Shown here piece after piece: positions 10,192 to 17,939 of a DNA stretch of 30,306 nucleotides. The notes under the pieces were generated by a model. The model saw only the letters and a list, made by a program, of their open reading frames with translations. It searched no databases and was not told the origin of the DNA. A program made the position numbers and the translations under genes. Source of the stretch: JBBABP01 sp041657585 (GTDB lineage Bacteria; Patescibacteriota; Gracilibacteria; Absconditabacterales; Absconditicoccaceae); assembly GCA_041657585.1 (NCBI GenBank), contig JBBABP010000006.1, positions 1 to 30,306 of the forward strand. Direction: 5' to 3'. Position 1 is the stretch's first letter; every line of letters begins with the position of its first letter.

Positions 10192-10343
10192 TTTGTTTAT
10201 ATCTTAAAAAAATAAAAAACACAATTAGAAATTAAAAGTGAATAAAGTGATAAAAGTGGTAAAAGAATAGTCTTTCAAAACTTTATAAACTTTTTCTTGC
10301 TTTCAAAACACTATCTTCTTTCTCTTGCTTTTTTAACTTTCTA

Positions 10344-10371
10344 AGTATAATCAGATTTGATTTTTTTGCAA
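10344..10371 (-). promoter_or_regulatory. Promoter of rbcL-deoA
   Basis: On the minus strand TTGCAA, a 16-base spacer and TATACT, followed by a leader of about 150 bases to the rbcL ATG. It overlaps the end of the upstream gene's 3' flank. The same arrangement, with TATAAT, occurs in the duplicated copy at 11293-11320, which supports its being a real conserved unit. Confidence 0.65.
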
Positions 10372-10379
10372 TTTTTTCA

Positions 10380-11075
10380 CTATTTATTTATCATTTTAAT
10401 CCCAGAACCAATAATATTTATTCAGACCGTAGTTCAAACGTTTTTTAACATATCTTTTCACGCAGCCTTGGCTCATATTTTAGCTATTAATTTTTTTTGA
10501 TTTAATGCTCATTTCATTAATCTTATAGACCATTTTACAGAATTTTTAGCAAATGCCATAGTTAATCAAGCCACAAGTCCAACTCATATATCAATAGGAT
10601 CTATATCAGGCGATTCTAATCATTGCATATTTGTTGTTATTTCCCAATCAACTATTTCTCATTTTTTATTTTTTATTGGAGTGCGAATTATTTCCGAACT
10701 TGATTGTGCATTTTTATACATTTCTTTTCGTTCTTTAGCAAATTTTTCTTGTTCTTCTTTTTGTTTCCAAATTTGTTCTCGATAAGCTCAAGTAAAATAT
10801 TTTTTTCATTGCAAATCATATATTATAATGTTTTTTCAAGGTTTATTTAATCCCCATATTCAGTTTATAAAAGATCATTTCAAAATTTTTCATTCTTCAT
10901 TTTTCCACAAAAATATTCCATTTTCTGGTTTTTCTTCCAAATATTTTTTGTTTTTTAATTCATCATTTATTTCTTTTTCGAAATTAACATTGTTTTTTAA
11001 TTCCGATAATGCATTTTTATATTCTTTATTGTTTATTTCATTTTCTTGCAAATCATTTTTTTCTAAATTTTCCAT
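10380..11075 (-). CDS. Unknown protein with charged N-terminus and hydrophobic segment
   Basis: 231 residues, TAG stop. The first 60 residues are highly charged and asparagine-rich (ENLEKNDLQENEINNKEYKN), likely helical. Next comes a beta-like region with repeated short G motifs (GKILKGSFINGIWGLNKPGK), then a charged helix (WKQKEEQEKFAKERKEMYKN near 110-130) and a hydrophobic segment GVGLVAGLTMAFA near 175. The tail is rich in glycine, alanine and lysine (AKIGAKAAGKDMLKNVG). No signal peptide. I do not recognise a family. The hydrophobic Gly/Ala tail is reminiscent of linker regions of polymorphic toxins, but this is a weak impression. It sits between the rbcL promoter and a duplicated copy of the same promoter, whose transcript would run into it. 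Confidence 0.7.
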
Positions 11076-11098
11076 GAATTTTATTTAAGTATAAATAT

Positions 11099-11188
11099 CT
11101 ATATTCAATTATATTTAATTTGATTAATTTTGTCAAATTTTACATTATCCACTTGATGTGAATTTAATGTTTTTAATAATTCCTCCAT
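11099..11188 (-). pseudogene. Duplicated rbcL 5' fragment (29-codon minigene)
   Basis: MEELLKTLNSHQ is identical to the first 12 residues of RuBisCO; after that the reading continues VDNVKFDKINQIKYNGI and stops at TAG. Its leader and promoter also match those of rbcL. It is a truncated duplicate, not an enzyme. It may be translated as a short leader peptide ahead of the unknown gene that starts 24 bases further on. Confidence 0.8.
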
Positions 11189-11292
11189 TTTATTTATATT
11201 TTAAAGATAAAAGATTAAAGTAGAAATTAAAAGTTTCAAAAGAAATTTCTTTTAACACTTTAATAACTTTCTTTTACTTTTTTAAGTTTATT

Positions 11293-11320
11293 ATTATATT
11301 CAGATTTGATTTTTTTGCAA
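11293..11320 (-). promoter_or_regulatory. Duplicated copy of the rbcL promoter
   Basis: TTGCAA, 16 bases and a consensus TATAAT on the minus strand, with the same ATCAAATCTGA spacer sequence as the rbcL promoter. Its -10 box is closer to consensus than the original (TATACT), so it could be the stronger of the two. Confidence 0.65.
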
Positions 11321-11360
11321 AATTTTTATAAACCATTATTAAAAAATCTATTAGTGTCGC

Positions 11361-11390
11361 TTGACTATTAACGTCCAATATTTATATTAT
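11361..11390 (+). promoter_or_regulatory. Possible promoter of the sigma factor gene
   Basis: TTGACT (11361-11366), an 18-base spacer and TATTAT (11385-11390), 38 bases before the ATG at 11429. It is divergent from the duplicated rbcL promoter. Confidence 0.45.
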
Positions 11391-11428
11391 TTATTAAAAT
11401 AATTTTTATTTTCAAAAAACATTATTTT

Positions 11429-12079
11429 ATGTTAAATTTCAAAAACAATATAAATAATTTTCAATGCCAAATTTCAAAAAAAAATCAAATTAAAAATAAA
11501 TCTGATATTGAAGACAAGATAATTATTGAGCTAATAAAACAAGCAATCAAAGAAAATTCCAAAACAAAACAAGATAAAAATTTTTCTATACTTTTCAAAA
11601 AATATTATAACAAAGTTATTTTATTTTTAATTAAAAATTTTAAAAATTTATCAAAAGAAGATATCGAAGATATTGTGTCTGATGTTTTTTTAAAAACATA
11701 TAACAAAATTAAGTTATATGATATCCAAAATACTTATTTCAAATCTCGATTTTTTAAATTAGCTAAAAATACAGCAATTGACGAAATAAGACAACGTAAG
11801 GCAAAAATAAATTGATATAAATATATTGATGTTAGTGAAATAAAAAATATATGATTTATTGAAACGCAAATTGAAGATATATATTTTCAAGAAACCAATC
11901 AATTAATTCAAAATCATGTTTCTATTTTTAATCCAATACTACAAAAAATTTTTGATCTTAGATTTAACCAATGATTTCAATATGAAGAAATAGCTGAAAT
12001 TCTAAAATTGCAAATATGAACAGTCAAAAATGCTATTTTTCGTATAAGAAAAAAATTAGAAATATGTCTATCTAAATAA
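11429..12079 (+). CDS. Sigma-70 family (ECF-like) RNA polymerase sigma factor
   Basis: 216 residues. Region 2 runs about 55-128: FSILFKKYYNKVILFLIKNF, then LSKEDIEDIVSDVFLKTYNK and FKSRFFKLAKNTAIDEIRQR, which bind core polymerase and the -10 box. Region 4 runs about 165-213: NPILQKIFDLRFNQGFQYEE, then IAEILKLQIGTVKNAIFRIR, a helix-turn-helix for the -35 box. There is no region 1.1 or region 3, hence ECF-like. The N-terminal 40 residues are lysine/asparagine-rich and unassigned. Only a few TGA glycines occur (GYKY, IGF, QGF, IGT). It is 54 bases ahead of a secreted peptidoglycan-binding protein and may control it. No anti-sigma gene is visible. Confidence 0.85.
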
Positions 12080-12132
12080 TTAATTTTCTAAAAAGTGTTG
12101 TTTAAAAAAATCAGATTACTAAATAATCAATT

Positions 12133-13317
12133 ATGAATAAAATATTCTTTTCATTATTTTTAATATTATGCTTTTTTTGCTCAACTTCATTTGCTTTTGA
12201 TCTAAGCTGATGTCAGCAAAAAACTTTTGTCGTTACTGCATATTATTCGCCAAAAACATGACAAGCTTTTTATTACAAATCTAGTTTTGAAGACGAAAAA
12301 ATTCTCAATTGAGAATGATATTGTGGAACATCATGAAAAGAAGTTTTCAACTGAATGTTGGCTTGACCAAGTTCTTATTTGTTCGGCACTTTAATATATT
12401 TTCCAGGACGATGACGGTGAGAAATAGCTGATAGGTGAGGTGCGATAGTTTCATCATGAGAAAAATGACAACAATTTGATCGCATAGATATTCGAATGTG
12501 AAATTGAACTGAATGACTTATCAGAGCATTAACTTTTGGTAAAAAAATTTTAAGCTGATTTATTTGTTCAACTTGATTAATTTCTCAAAAAGAAATCTGA
12601 ATTAATTTTGATATGGTTCCAATTTTCAAAAATTTTTTTGATATTTCTATTCGAATTCAACAATTAACTCCATGAAATGATGGCATCCGAACACGAACAT
12701 TACAAAAATATTTAATTAAATTAGGATATTTAAATTCTAAATATCATAATGGCATTTACGATAATTACACATCAAAAGCACTTTGCAATTACCAAATAAA
12801 AAATAAAATCGTTTCCAAAAAAAATCCAGATTGTTGAAAATTTTGAAAACTGACAAGAAATTTTATGAAACAAGACGTGACCAAAAAAAATCTACTTCCA
12901 AATAATTTGCGACAAACATCAAGTTTCGGTGACATTATTATTCAAGCTGAAACTTACAATTCAAACAACACTTTAAACAACAATTTAAGCTTAAACTCAA
13001 ACAATATTTCAACTTGAACTAATTTACTTTCATGAAAAATTTCACAACCTAAAATTGAGATTAAAAAAAATATTTTCTTATTTTACAAATCTTACAAAAA
13101 ATGAGAGCAAAATTCTGAAATTAAAATTTTGCAAAAGTTTTTACAAGGGCAGTGATTATTTTCTTGAATTATAGATTGAATTTATTCCAAAAAAACAATC
13201 GATTCCGTCGCTGATTTTCAAGAGAAACATTGATTACTAAAATGAAATGATTTGAAACTAAAATGATATTTATGACCACAAACGAGAGAAAAAATAAATG
13301 AAATAAGAAAAAAATAA
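12133..13317 (+). CDS. Secreted 3D-domain protein with two peptidoglycan-binding repeats
   Basis: 394 residues. Signal peptide MNKIFFSLFLILCFFCSTSF, cleaved after FA near residue 22. A 3D (RlpA/MltA-like double-psi barrel) domain follows at about 30-145, with FVVTAYYSP, the aspartates in IADRGGAI and FDRIDIRMG, and ALTFGKK. Two PG_binding_1-like modules follow: about 165-220 (QQLTPGNDGIRTRTLQKYLI, KLGYLNSKYHNGIYDNYTSK) and about 325-392 (LQKFLQGQGLFSGIIDGIYS, GYLGPQTREKINEI). Between them is an Asn/Ser-rich linker. The likely role is lytic cleavage or remodelling of peptidoglycan, acting outside the membrane. More than 40 glycines are TGA. It lies just after the sigma factor gene. Confidence 0.85.
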
Positions 13318-13323
13318 TGAAAA

Positions 13324-13410
13324 ATGAATAATTTAATACAGATTTACCCTGTCAAAAAAAAGTTTGACAAAGAAAAAGAAATTCGTATAAATCCAAATAT
13401 TTATCCATAA
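13324..13410 (+). CDS. Possible 28-residue peptide
   Basis: ATG to TAA with 28 codons (MNNLIQIYPVKKKFDKEKEI and on), starting 7 bases after the previous stop. It has no glycine and no recognisable family. The preceding gene already ends with a complete peptidoglycan-binding module, so this is not an obvious frameshifted tail. It may be chance. Confidence 0.25.
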   Translation: MNNLIQIYPVKKKFDKEKEIRINPNIYP

Positions 13411-13420
13411 AAATATATAT

Positions 13421-14440
13421 ATGAAAATTCTCTCCAAAGAAAATCAGTTCTCAGAAATACTTATCTACAAAACTCCTCAAGGCAATGTGAAGATTGAAAT
13501 CTTTGTCCACAATGAAAATTTGCGACTTACTCAACAAAGAATGGCAGAACTTTTTGGTGTACAACAACCAGCAATAGCTAAACATCTCAAAAACATATTT
13601 GAAACAGGGGAATTACAAGAAAAATTAGTTCATTCCATTTTGGAATATACTGCAAATGATGGAAAGAAATACAAAACCAAATTTTACAATCTTGATGTTA
13701 TTATTGCAGTCTGATATCGTGTAAATAGTAAAAAGGCAACGCAATTTCGTATTCGAGCAACAGAAAAACTCAAAGAATATATTATCAAGTGATTTACTAT
13801 GGATGATGAGAGACTCAAAAACCCAGAATATATTTTTGGTAAAGATTATTTTGAAGAGCAGTTAGCAAGGATTAGAAATATCCGTAGTAGTGAAAGAAGA
13901 TTTTATCAGAAAATTACTGATATATATACCCAATGTAGTGCTGATTATGATCCAAACAACGAAATCACAAAATTATTTTTTGCAACTGTGCAAAATAAAC
14001 TTCATCGAGCCATTACAGGACAAACAGCATCAGAAATAATTAATGCAAGAGTAGATAGTACAAAGCCAAATTTATGACTTACTTCTCGAAAAAATTGACC
14101 AAAAGGGAAAATAAGGAAAGCTGATATTTCTATAGCCAAAAATTATTTACATGAGAAAGAATTAGATGTTCTCAATAGGATTGTTTCAATGTATCTCGAT
14201 TATGCAGAATTACAAGCACAAAAATATAAGATTATGTATATGGAAGACCGAATTGCAAAGCTTGATAGTTTCTTAAAATTTAATGAACAAGAAATTTTGC
14301 AAGATAATGGAAAGGTTTCTCATGAAGTTGCAATGGATTTAGCTGAAAAAGAATTTGAAAAATTTACCATACAACAAGATAAGAACTATATCTCAGATTT
14401 TGATCGTGAAATCAAAGATATTTTACCATCTCAAAAATAA
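13421..14440 (+). CDS. RhuM-family (virulence protein RhuM-like) protein
   Basis: 339 residues. The N-terminal part matches the RhuM pattern: FSEILIYKTPQGNVKIEIF near 10-28, LTQQRMAELFGVQQPAIAKH (a helix-turn-helix-like segment near 36-55), HLKNIFETGEL, and KYKTKFYNLDVIIAVGYRVN near 85-102. FRIRATEKLKEYIIKGF and DDERLKNP follow. The C-terminal half is helical and charged (IRNIRSSERRFYQKITDIYT, then EKELDVLNRIVSMYLDYAEL). RhuM proteins are widespread on genomic islands near restriction or toxin systems; their biochemistry is unclear. Only 4 of 12 glycines are TGA and codon use looks less AT-extreme, suggesting recent transfer from a standard-code donor. It stands alone, with no restriction genes beside it. 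Confidence 0.88.
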
Positions 14441-14479
14441 ACTTATTTAAGTTTTAAAAATGGAATTATACAAACCGCT

Positions 14480-14524
14480 AATGGAATCTTGAATAAAATA
14501 TTTAATATTTACTTTCAAAAATAA
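14480..14524. repeat. Intergenic repeat shared with 27903-27961
   Basis: AATGGAATCTTGAATAAAAT, then ATTTAATATT and ACTTTCAAAAATAA align with the gene-free stretch at 27903-27961, which has about 10 extra bases in the middle. No function is evident. Confidence 0.4.
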
Positions 14525-14527
14525 TTT

Positions 14528-15271
14528 ATGTTTTTCTTTTCATTCAATAAATTTGCCTGATTCGATAGAGTTTTCAATTATGAATTAAATTTGCCAAAAT
14601 TAAAAGAGGGCGATTTGATCAAATGTTGAGAAGATTTTTTACTATGCCTTGGAAAAGAAATTTCATTCAAAGAACAATATAATTTCGTCTACAAGCCAGA
14701 AGGTAAAACGGAAATAATTCAGAAATGATTTCTTTCAATCAAATCAATTAATCTGATTCATCGATTAGTTTATACTTATTATTCAACATACAAATCCGTG
14801 ATGAAGCATTTTCTTTCATTTGAAATTGAAACATTATTGTCCAAAAAAATCACCAAATCAAAACCAACAAAAATTGAAAATTTACAACAAAAATTTAAAT
14901 CAGAATTAAATCAATTTAATATAGATATTGATTTGCAATTATGACAGGTCCTTATTATTCTACCCGATCTTCGAACTTTGCATAATTTATTTTCAGATAA
15001 ATTACTTGAAGACAAATTAGTTTCTTTTATTTATTCCAACAGTTCTCAAAATCAAAAAGATAAATCTCGACGAAAAATAAAAAACTGAAATACAGTTTTA
15101 ATTATATCTACCTATTGAGAAATATTTCAGGATTTTTATAACCTTCAAAAAATAATTCTTGTAGATCCACACAAACGATATTATTCCAACCAACAAGATC
15201 CTAGATTCAAAACGCAGGAAGTCGCAAAACAAATGGCTGAAATTCACAAAGCGAAATTAATATTAGCGTAA
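14528..15271 (+). CDS. PriA-like protein lacking helicase motifs
   Basis: 247 residues. The C-terminal half aligns by eye with domain 1 of the PriA helicase: QVLIILPDLRTLHNLF for QVLLLVPEI, TVLIISTYGEIFQDFYNLQK for the GTRSAIFAPF-NLG region, and IILVDPHKRYY followed by DPRFKTQEVA for IIVDEEHDSSYKQ and PRYHARDVA. The DEEH box is DPHK, the Walker A loop that should precede QVL is absent, and the protein ends before helicase domain 2 and the zinc fingers. The N-terminal 110 residues (VFNYELNLPKLKEGDLIKCG) resemble PriA's DNA-binding and winged-helix part. So it could bind forked DNA but not unwind it. It has a proper start, stop and dense code-25 glycines, arguing for a maintained gene. The family call rests on motif spacing only. 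Confidence 0.6.
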
Positions 15272-15374
15272 AGCGGAAAGCAGAAAGCAAAAAATAAATA
15301 ATGAAAAATTATTTCTAATATTCTAATTCCTAATTACCATTTCCCATTTTCAATTTTAATCTTTTAATTTAATT

Positions 15375-16811
15375 ATGAGAAAATTAGAAAAATTAATTAC
15401 CAACATTATTTTTTATGTTATGCCAATTTTTTTAATCTGATTTTTAATTTTATTTTTCTTCTCTCAAATTAAGTTAGGCGAATTATCATCAAACTTTGCA
15501 CAATTAGCAATTAGTTTATTGATGTTTTTGCTTATAATCAAACCATTAGCTTTAGTTTCAAAAAAATATTTCACAGTTTCATTTTGGAAAATTACAGATT
15601 TTTTTAAATATTTAATTACTTGACGAACACAAAAACCAATTTTAATTTATATCAAAGAATTATTATTAAACATCATATATTGATTGTCGTTATATTTTTT
15701 GAAATTTAGAAGACAACTTTGAATTTTGACATTTTATTTTGCATTTTTGCATTTTGGAATTTATGAAATTTTGCAATACAAAAATTGAATCAACATATTT
15801 GCAGATTTCGCTAATCCTTTTATTCTTGTATGAGCCATTTCTTTATTTGCTCTTCTTATATGATTTCTAACATCTAATAATTATTCAGTTAAATTATTAA
15901 AATCCAAACGAAAGCTGATTCAAAAATTTTCTTATATCGCAATTATTTTTGTAATAATTCATGTAATTTTGTTATCTCCTGGCGAATCAATTTGATATAT
16001 AATTTTTGTGATAATTTATATGATTTTAAAATATTTTGAAGTTAAGCAAAAAATAATTATTCCGCAAACAACAAATATTCCCACAACAAATTTACCTACA
16101 ACAAATATTTCAAATCAGATTAATTCAAATTTAAACAAATTTGAAACAGATTTAGAACTAATAAAATGAAAAGTTTTAAACCACATAATGCTCACAGAAA
16201 AAATTTTAGAATTAACAATTGAAACAGAAAAGGAGCTTAAAGTTATTACATGACAGCGAGCATTATTACTTCTACAAGATGGCGAAGAAAAATTAAACAG
16301 AGCTTATTCAATATTAAAGCACGAAATTGAGGATCAAAAATCTATTTTGACTTTTGCAATTAAGTTAAATGAAGAATCTAAATCGTCATCCATTTTAAAA
16401 AATCTAAAAATCTGAGAAAAAATTTTTGTAAAATGAATTTACGGTCATTTCATACTTTTAGAAAATAATTTACCAAAAGTTTTTATCTGAACGTGAACAT
16501 GAATAGTTCCAATTATCAATATGGCAGAAAATTCAAAATCTACGAACAAAACTTTATTTTTTTCCGTATCGCAAAAATCAGATTTATTCTACGAAGATAG
16601 AATCAAAAAAATTAAAAACTTGAAAGTTCATATTCATCTTTCAAAAGAAAAATTGCCGTGATATAATTTTTGAAGAATAGATTTATCAAAATTAAAATTT
16701 GAACCTGACAGTGAATTTTATATTTGTTGAAATCCACAGACAGTTACTTTTTTCATCGACACATTAAAATCTATGTGATTTACAAAAATTTATTCAGAAA
16801 AATTTAATTAA
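15375..16811 (+). CDS. Ferric-reductase-like membrane flavoprotein (FRD/FNR fusion)
   Basis: 478 residues. The first 230 hold about six to eight hydrophobic helices, with histidines in FAFLHFGIYEIL and IIFVIIHVILLSPGES placed as haem ligands in MsrQ/YedZ and ferric reductase domains. A Thr/Asn-rich linker with a repeated PTTN motif (about 232-248) and a helical segment follow. The C-terminal half looks like a ferredoxin-reductase module: KIFVKGIYGHFILL for the flavin site, FIGTGTGIVPIINMAE for NAD(P) binding near 385, and a terminal YICGNPQTVTFFIDTLKSMG. It would move electrons from NAD(P)H via flavin and haem across the membrane. The substrate is unknown. No MsrP partner is seen. Starts at ATG 15375, stop TAA, followed by the Gly-UCA tRNA. 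Confidence 0.8.
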
Positions 16812-16880
16812 AAAACCCCTTGATTTTACATCAGACTTTCATATATAATGCTCTTGACGAATTTTTTTCGTATTGTTTTT

Positions 16881-16954
16881 GCGGATATGATGTAATTGGT
16901 GTAGCATAGCAGACTTCAGCTCTGCTCGTACGGGTTCAAGTCCCGTTATCCGCT
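16881..16954 (+). tRNA. tRNA-Gly(UCA), decodes UGA as glycine
   Basis: Acceptor GCGGATA/TATCCGC pairs perfectly, with discriminator U73 as in bacterial tRNA-Gly and G1-C72, C2-G71, G3-C70. The anticodon stem GCAGA/TCTGC closes the loop CTTCAGC, giving anticodon UCA with U33 and G37. The T-stem is CGGGT/CCCGT-like with a TTCAAGT loop. The D-arm is ATGT/GCAT. A UCA anticodon would normally mean suppressor or selenocysteine tRNA; the length (74) and acceptor exclude tRNA-Sec. It matches the dedicated UGA-glycine tRNA described for SR1 bacteria. Confidence 0.95.
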
Positions 16955-16994
16955 AGTTTAAAATTAGCTTTAGATAAAACTTAAATCAAATTTT

Positions 16995-17237
16995 ATGCTC
17001 AAACAAATCTTACTTTGACTATTAATTGCAGGTATTGGTTGAGGTTTAATATACTTTTCTTCATACTTATCAGAAATGTTTTGAAGAATTCCATGGGCAG
17101 AAAACAATCTTTGATGAACAAGAAATGGCTATATTATATTTTGATTTTGAATTATTATAATCTGATTTTTAATATTATTTGGAGTGATTTCGACATCATC
17201 GCCAATGACAAATGTTTGAGATATATTGAACAGCTAA
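16995..17237 (+). CDS. Small two-helix membrane protein, unknown
   Basis: 80 residues: helix 1 in ILLGLLIAGIGWGLIYFSSY, a soluble loop (GRIPWAENNLGGTRNG) and helix 2 in YIIFGFGIIIIGFLILFGVI. Ten or more glycines are TGA, two of them paired in the loop. I do not recognise a family. It lies between the Gly-UCA and Tyr tRNA genes on the same strand. Confidence in its being real comes from the glycine-patterned TGA use and clean membrane topology. Confidence 0.75.
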
Positions 17238-17298
17238 GATAACATTCAATAATATAATCAATATTAATTATGTAAATCTTCACTATAACTGTACTTGT

Positions 17299-17312
17299 CC
17301 CGCGACTGCGGG
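17299..17312. repeat. Short GC-rich hairpin
   Basis: CCCGC-GACT-GCGGG in AT-rich surroundings, just upstream of the degraded tRNA-Tyr copy. Possibly a member of the palindrome family discussed in the findings. Confidence 0.5.
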
Positions 17313-17327
17313 GTATAAAAATTTAAT

Positions 17328-17416
17328 GGGGAGATGGCAGAGCGAAGTCAACCCTGCTAAAGCAGGGACCTGCAGAATGCAGGTTTGCACTCAGACAAAC
17401 AGGAGTGCCTCACGGC
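17328..17416 (+). pseudogene. Degraded tRNA-Tyr copy with inserted palindromes
   Basis: The 25 bases at 17320-17344 are identical to 17435-17459 (5' flank and start of tRNA-Tyr), and GCCTCACGGC at 17407-17416 matches the variable arm. Between them TTGCA and TCAGAC survive, but two palindromes (17352-17384) are inserted in the D-loop and the anticodon region is lost. The 3' half is missing, so it cannot function. Confidence 0.8.
17352..17384. repeat. Two adjacent palindromes, 33-base insertion
   Basis: CCCTGCTAAAGCAGGG (17352-17367) and ACCTGCAGAATGCAGGT (17368-17384). The functional tRNA-Tyr at 17443 reads GTCAATTGCA straight through this point. Confidence 0.8.
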
Positions 17417-17442
17417 AAATATTCAATCACACTTAATTTAAT

Positions 17443-17525
17443 GGGGAGATGGCAGAGCGGTCAATTGCATCAGACTGTAAATCTGACGCCTCACGGCTAC
17501 GTAGGTTCAAATCCTACTCTCCCCA
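17443..17525 (+). tRNA. tRNA-Tyr(GUA)
   Basis: Acceptor GGGGAGA/TCTCCCC with discriminator A, anticodon stem TCAGA/TCTGA around CTGTAAA (anticodon GUA), and a long variable arm CGCCTCACGGCTACG typical of class II bacterial tRNA-Tyr. Confidence 0.96.
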
Positions 17526-17581
17526 AATTTAGTCATTAGAAAATTAAGTACTTAGCACTTAAAATTTAACATTTATTTATT

Positions 17582-17655
17582 GGGTCCTTAGCTCATTTGG
17601 CTAGAGCGCCTGCTTTGCACGCAGGAGGTGAGGGGTTCGACCCCCCTAGGATCCA
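17582..17655 (+). tRNA. tRNA-Ala(UGC)
   Basis: Acceptor GGGTCCT/AGGATCC with the G3-U70 wobble that defines alanine tRNA, and discriminator A. Anticodon stem CCTGC/GCAGG around TTTGCAC gives anticodon UGC. Confidence 0.97.
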
Positions 17656-17661
17656 AAGTTC

Positions 17662-17733
17662 GCTCCCATAGTTTAATGGATAGAACGACCGCCTTCTAAG
17701 CCGTAAATGCAAGTTCGATTCTTGCTGGGGGTA
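17662..17733 (+). tRNA. tRNA-Arg(UCU)
   Basis: Acceptor GCTCCCA/TGGGGGT (two G-U pairs), T-stem GCAAG/CTTGC, loop CTTCTAA giving anticodon UCU. The anticodon stem ACCGC/GCCGT has one C-C mismatch. The last A of the discriminator is followed by TTAAAC. Confidence 0.88.
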
Positions 17734-17793
17734 ATTAAACTTAATCGAATCACTACATTAAAAAATAATTTATTATTACCGGTGGCAAATCTC

Positions 17794-17868
17794 GCTCTCG
17801 TAGTCTAGCTGGTCTAAGACGTCACCCTCTCACGGTGGAGATCGCGGGTTCGAATCCCGCCGGGAGTA
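17794..17868 (+). tRNA. tRNA-Glu(CUC)
   Basis: Acceptor GCTCTCG/CGGGAGT with discriminator A, anticodon stem TCACC/GGTGG around CTCTCAC giving anticodon CUC, T-stem GCGGG/CCCGC. The CUC isoacceptor in so AT-rich a genome implies that a UUC isoacceptor exists elsewhere. Confidence 0.93.
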
Positions 17869-17873
17869 AATAA

Positions 17874-17908
17874 ATATTTTGCCACTGCTAAAGCAGTGCA
17901 AAATAAAA
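17874..17908. repeat. Palindrome CACTGCTAAAGCAGTG with extended arms
   Basis: CACTGCTAAAGCAGTG (17883-17898) is extended by TATTTTGC before and GCAAAATA after, giving a stem of about 14 pairs with one bulged C. It lies between tRNA-Glu and infC and may end the tRNA transcript, though no T-run follows. Confidence 0.65.
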
Positions 17909-17939
17909 TTAAAATGTTATTTTATATTCTAATCCTTTT

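Noticed and set aside
16881..16954. Selenocysteine tRNA or opal suppressor as an explanation for anticodon UCA
   Set aside because: The length, 7-pair acceptor and ordinary variable loop do not fit tRNA-Sec, and TGA usage is far too frequent and glycine-specific.
17015..17242. 75-codon open frame between tRNA genes
   Set aside because: It is out of frame with the membrane protein at 16995-17237, whose TGA-glycine pattern and helices are more convincing.
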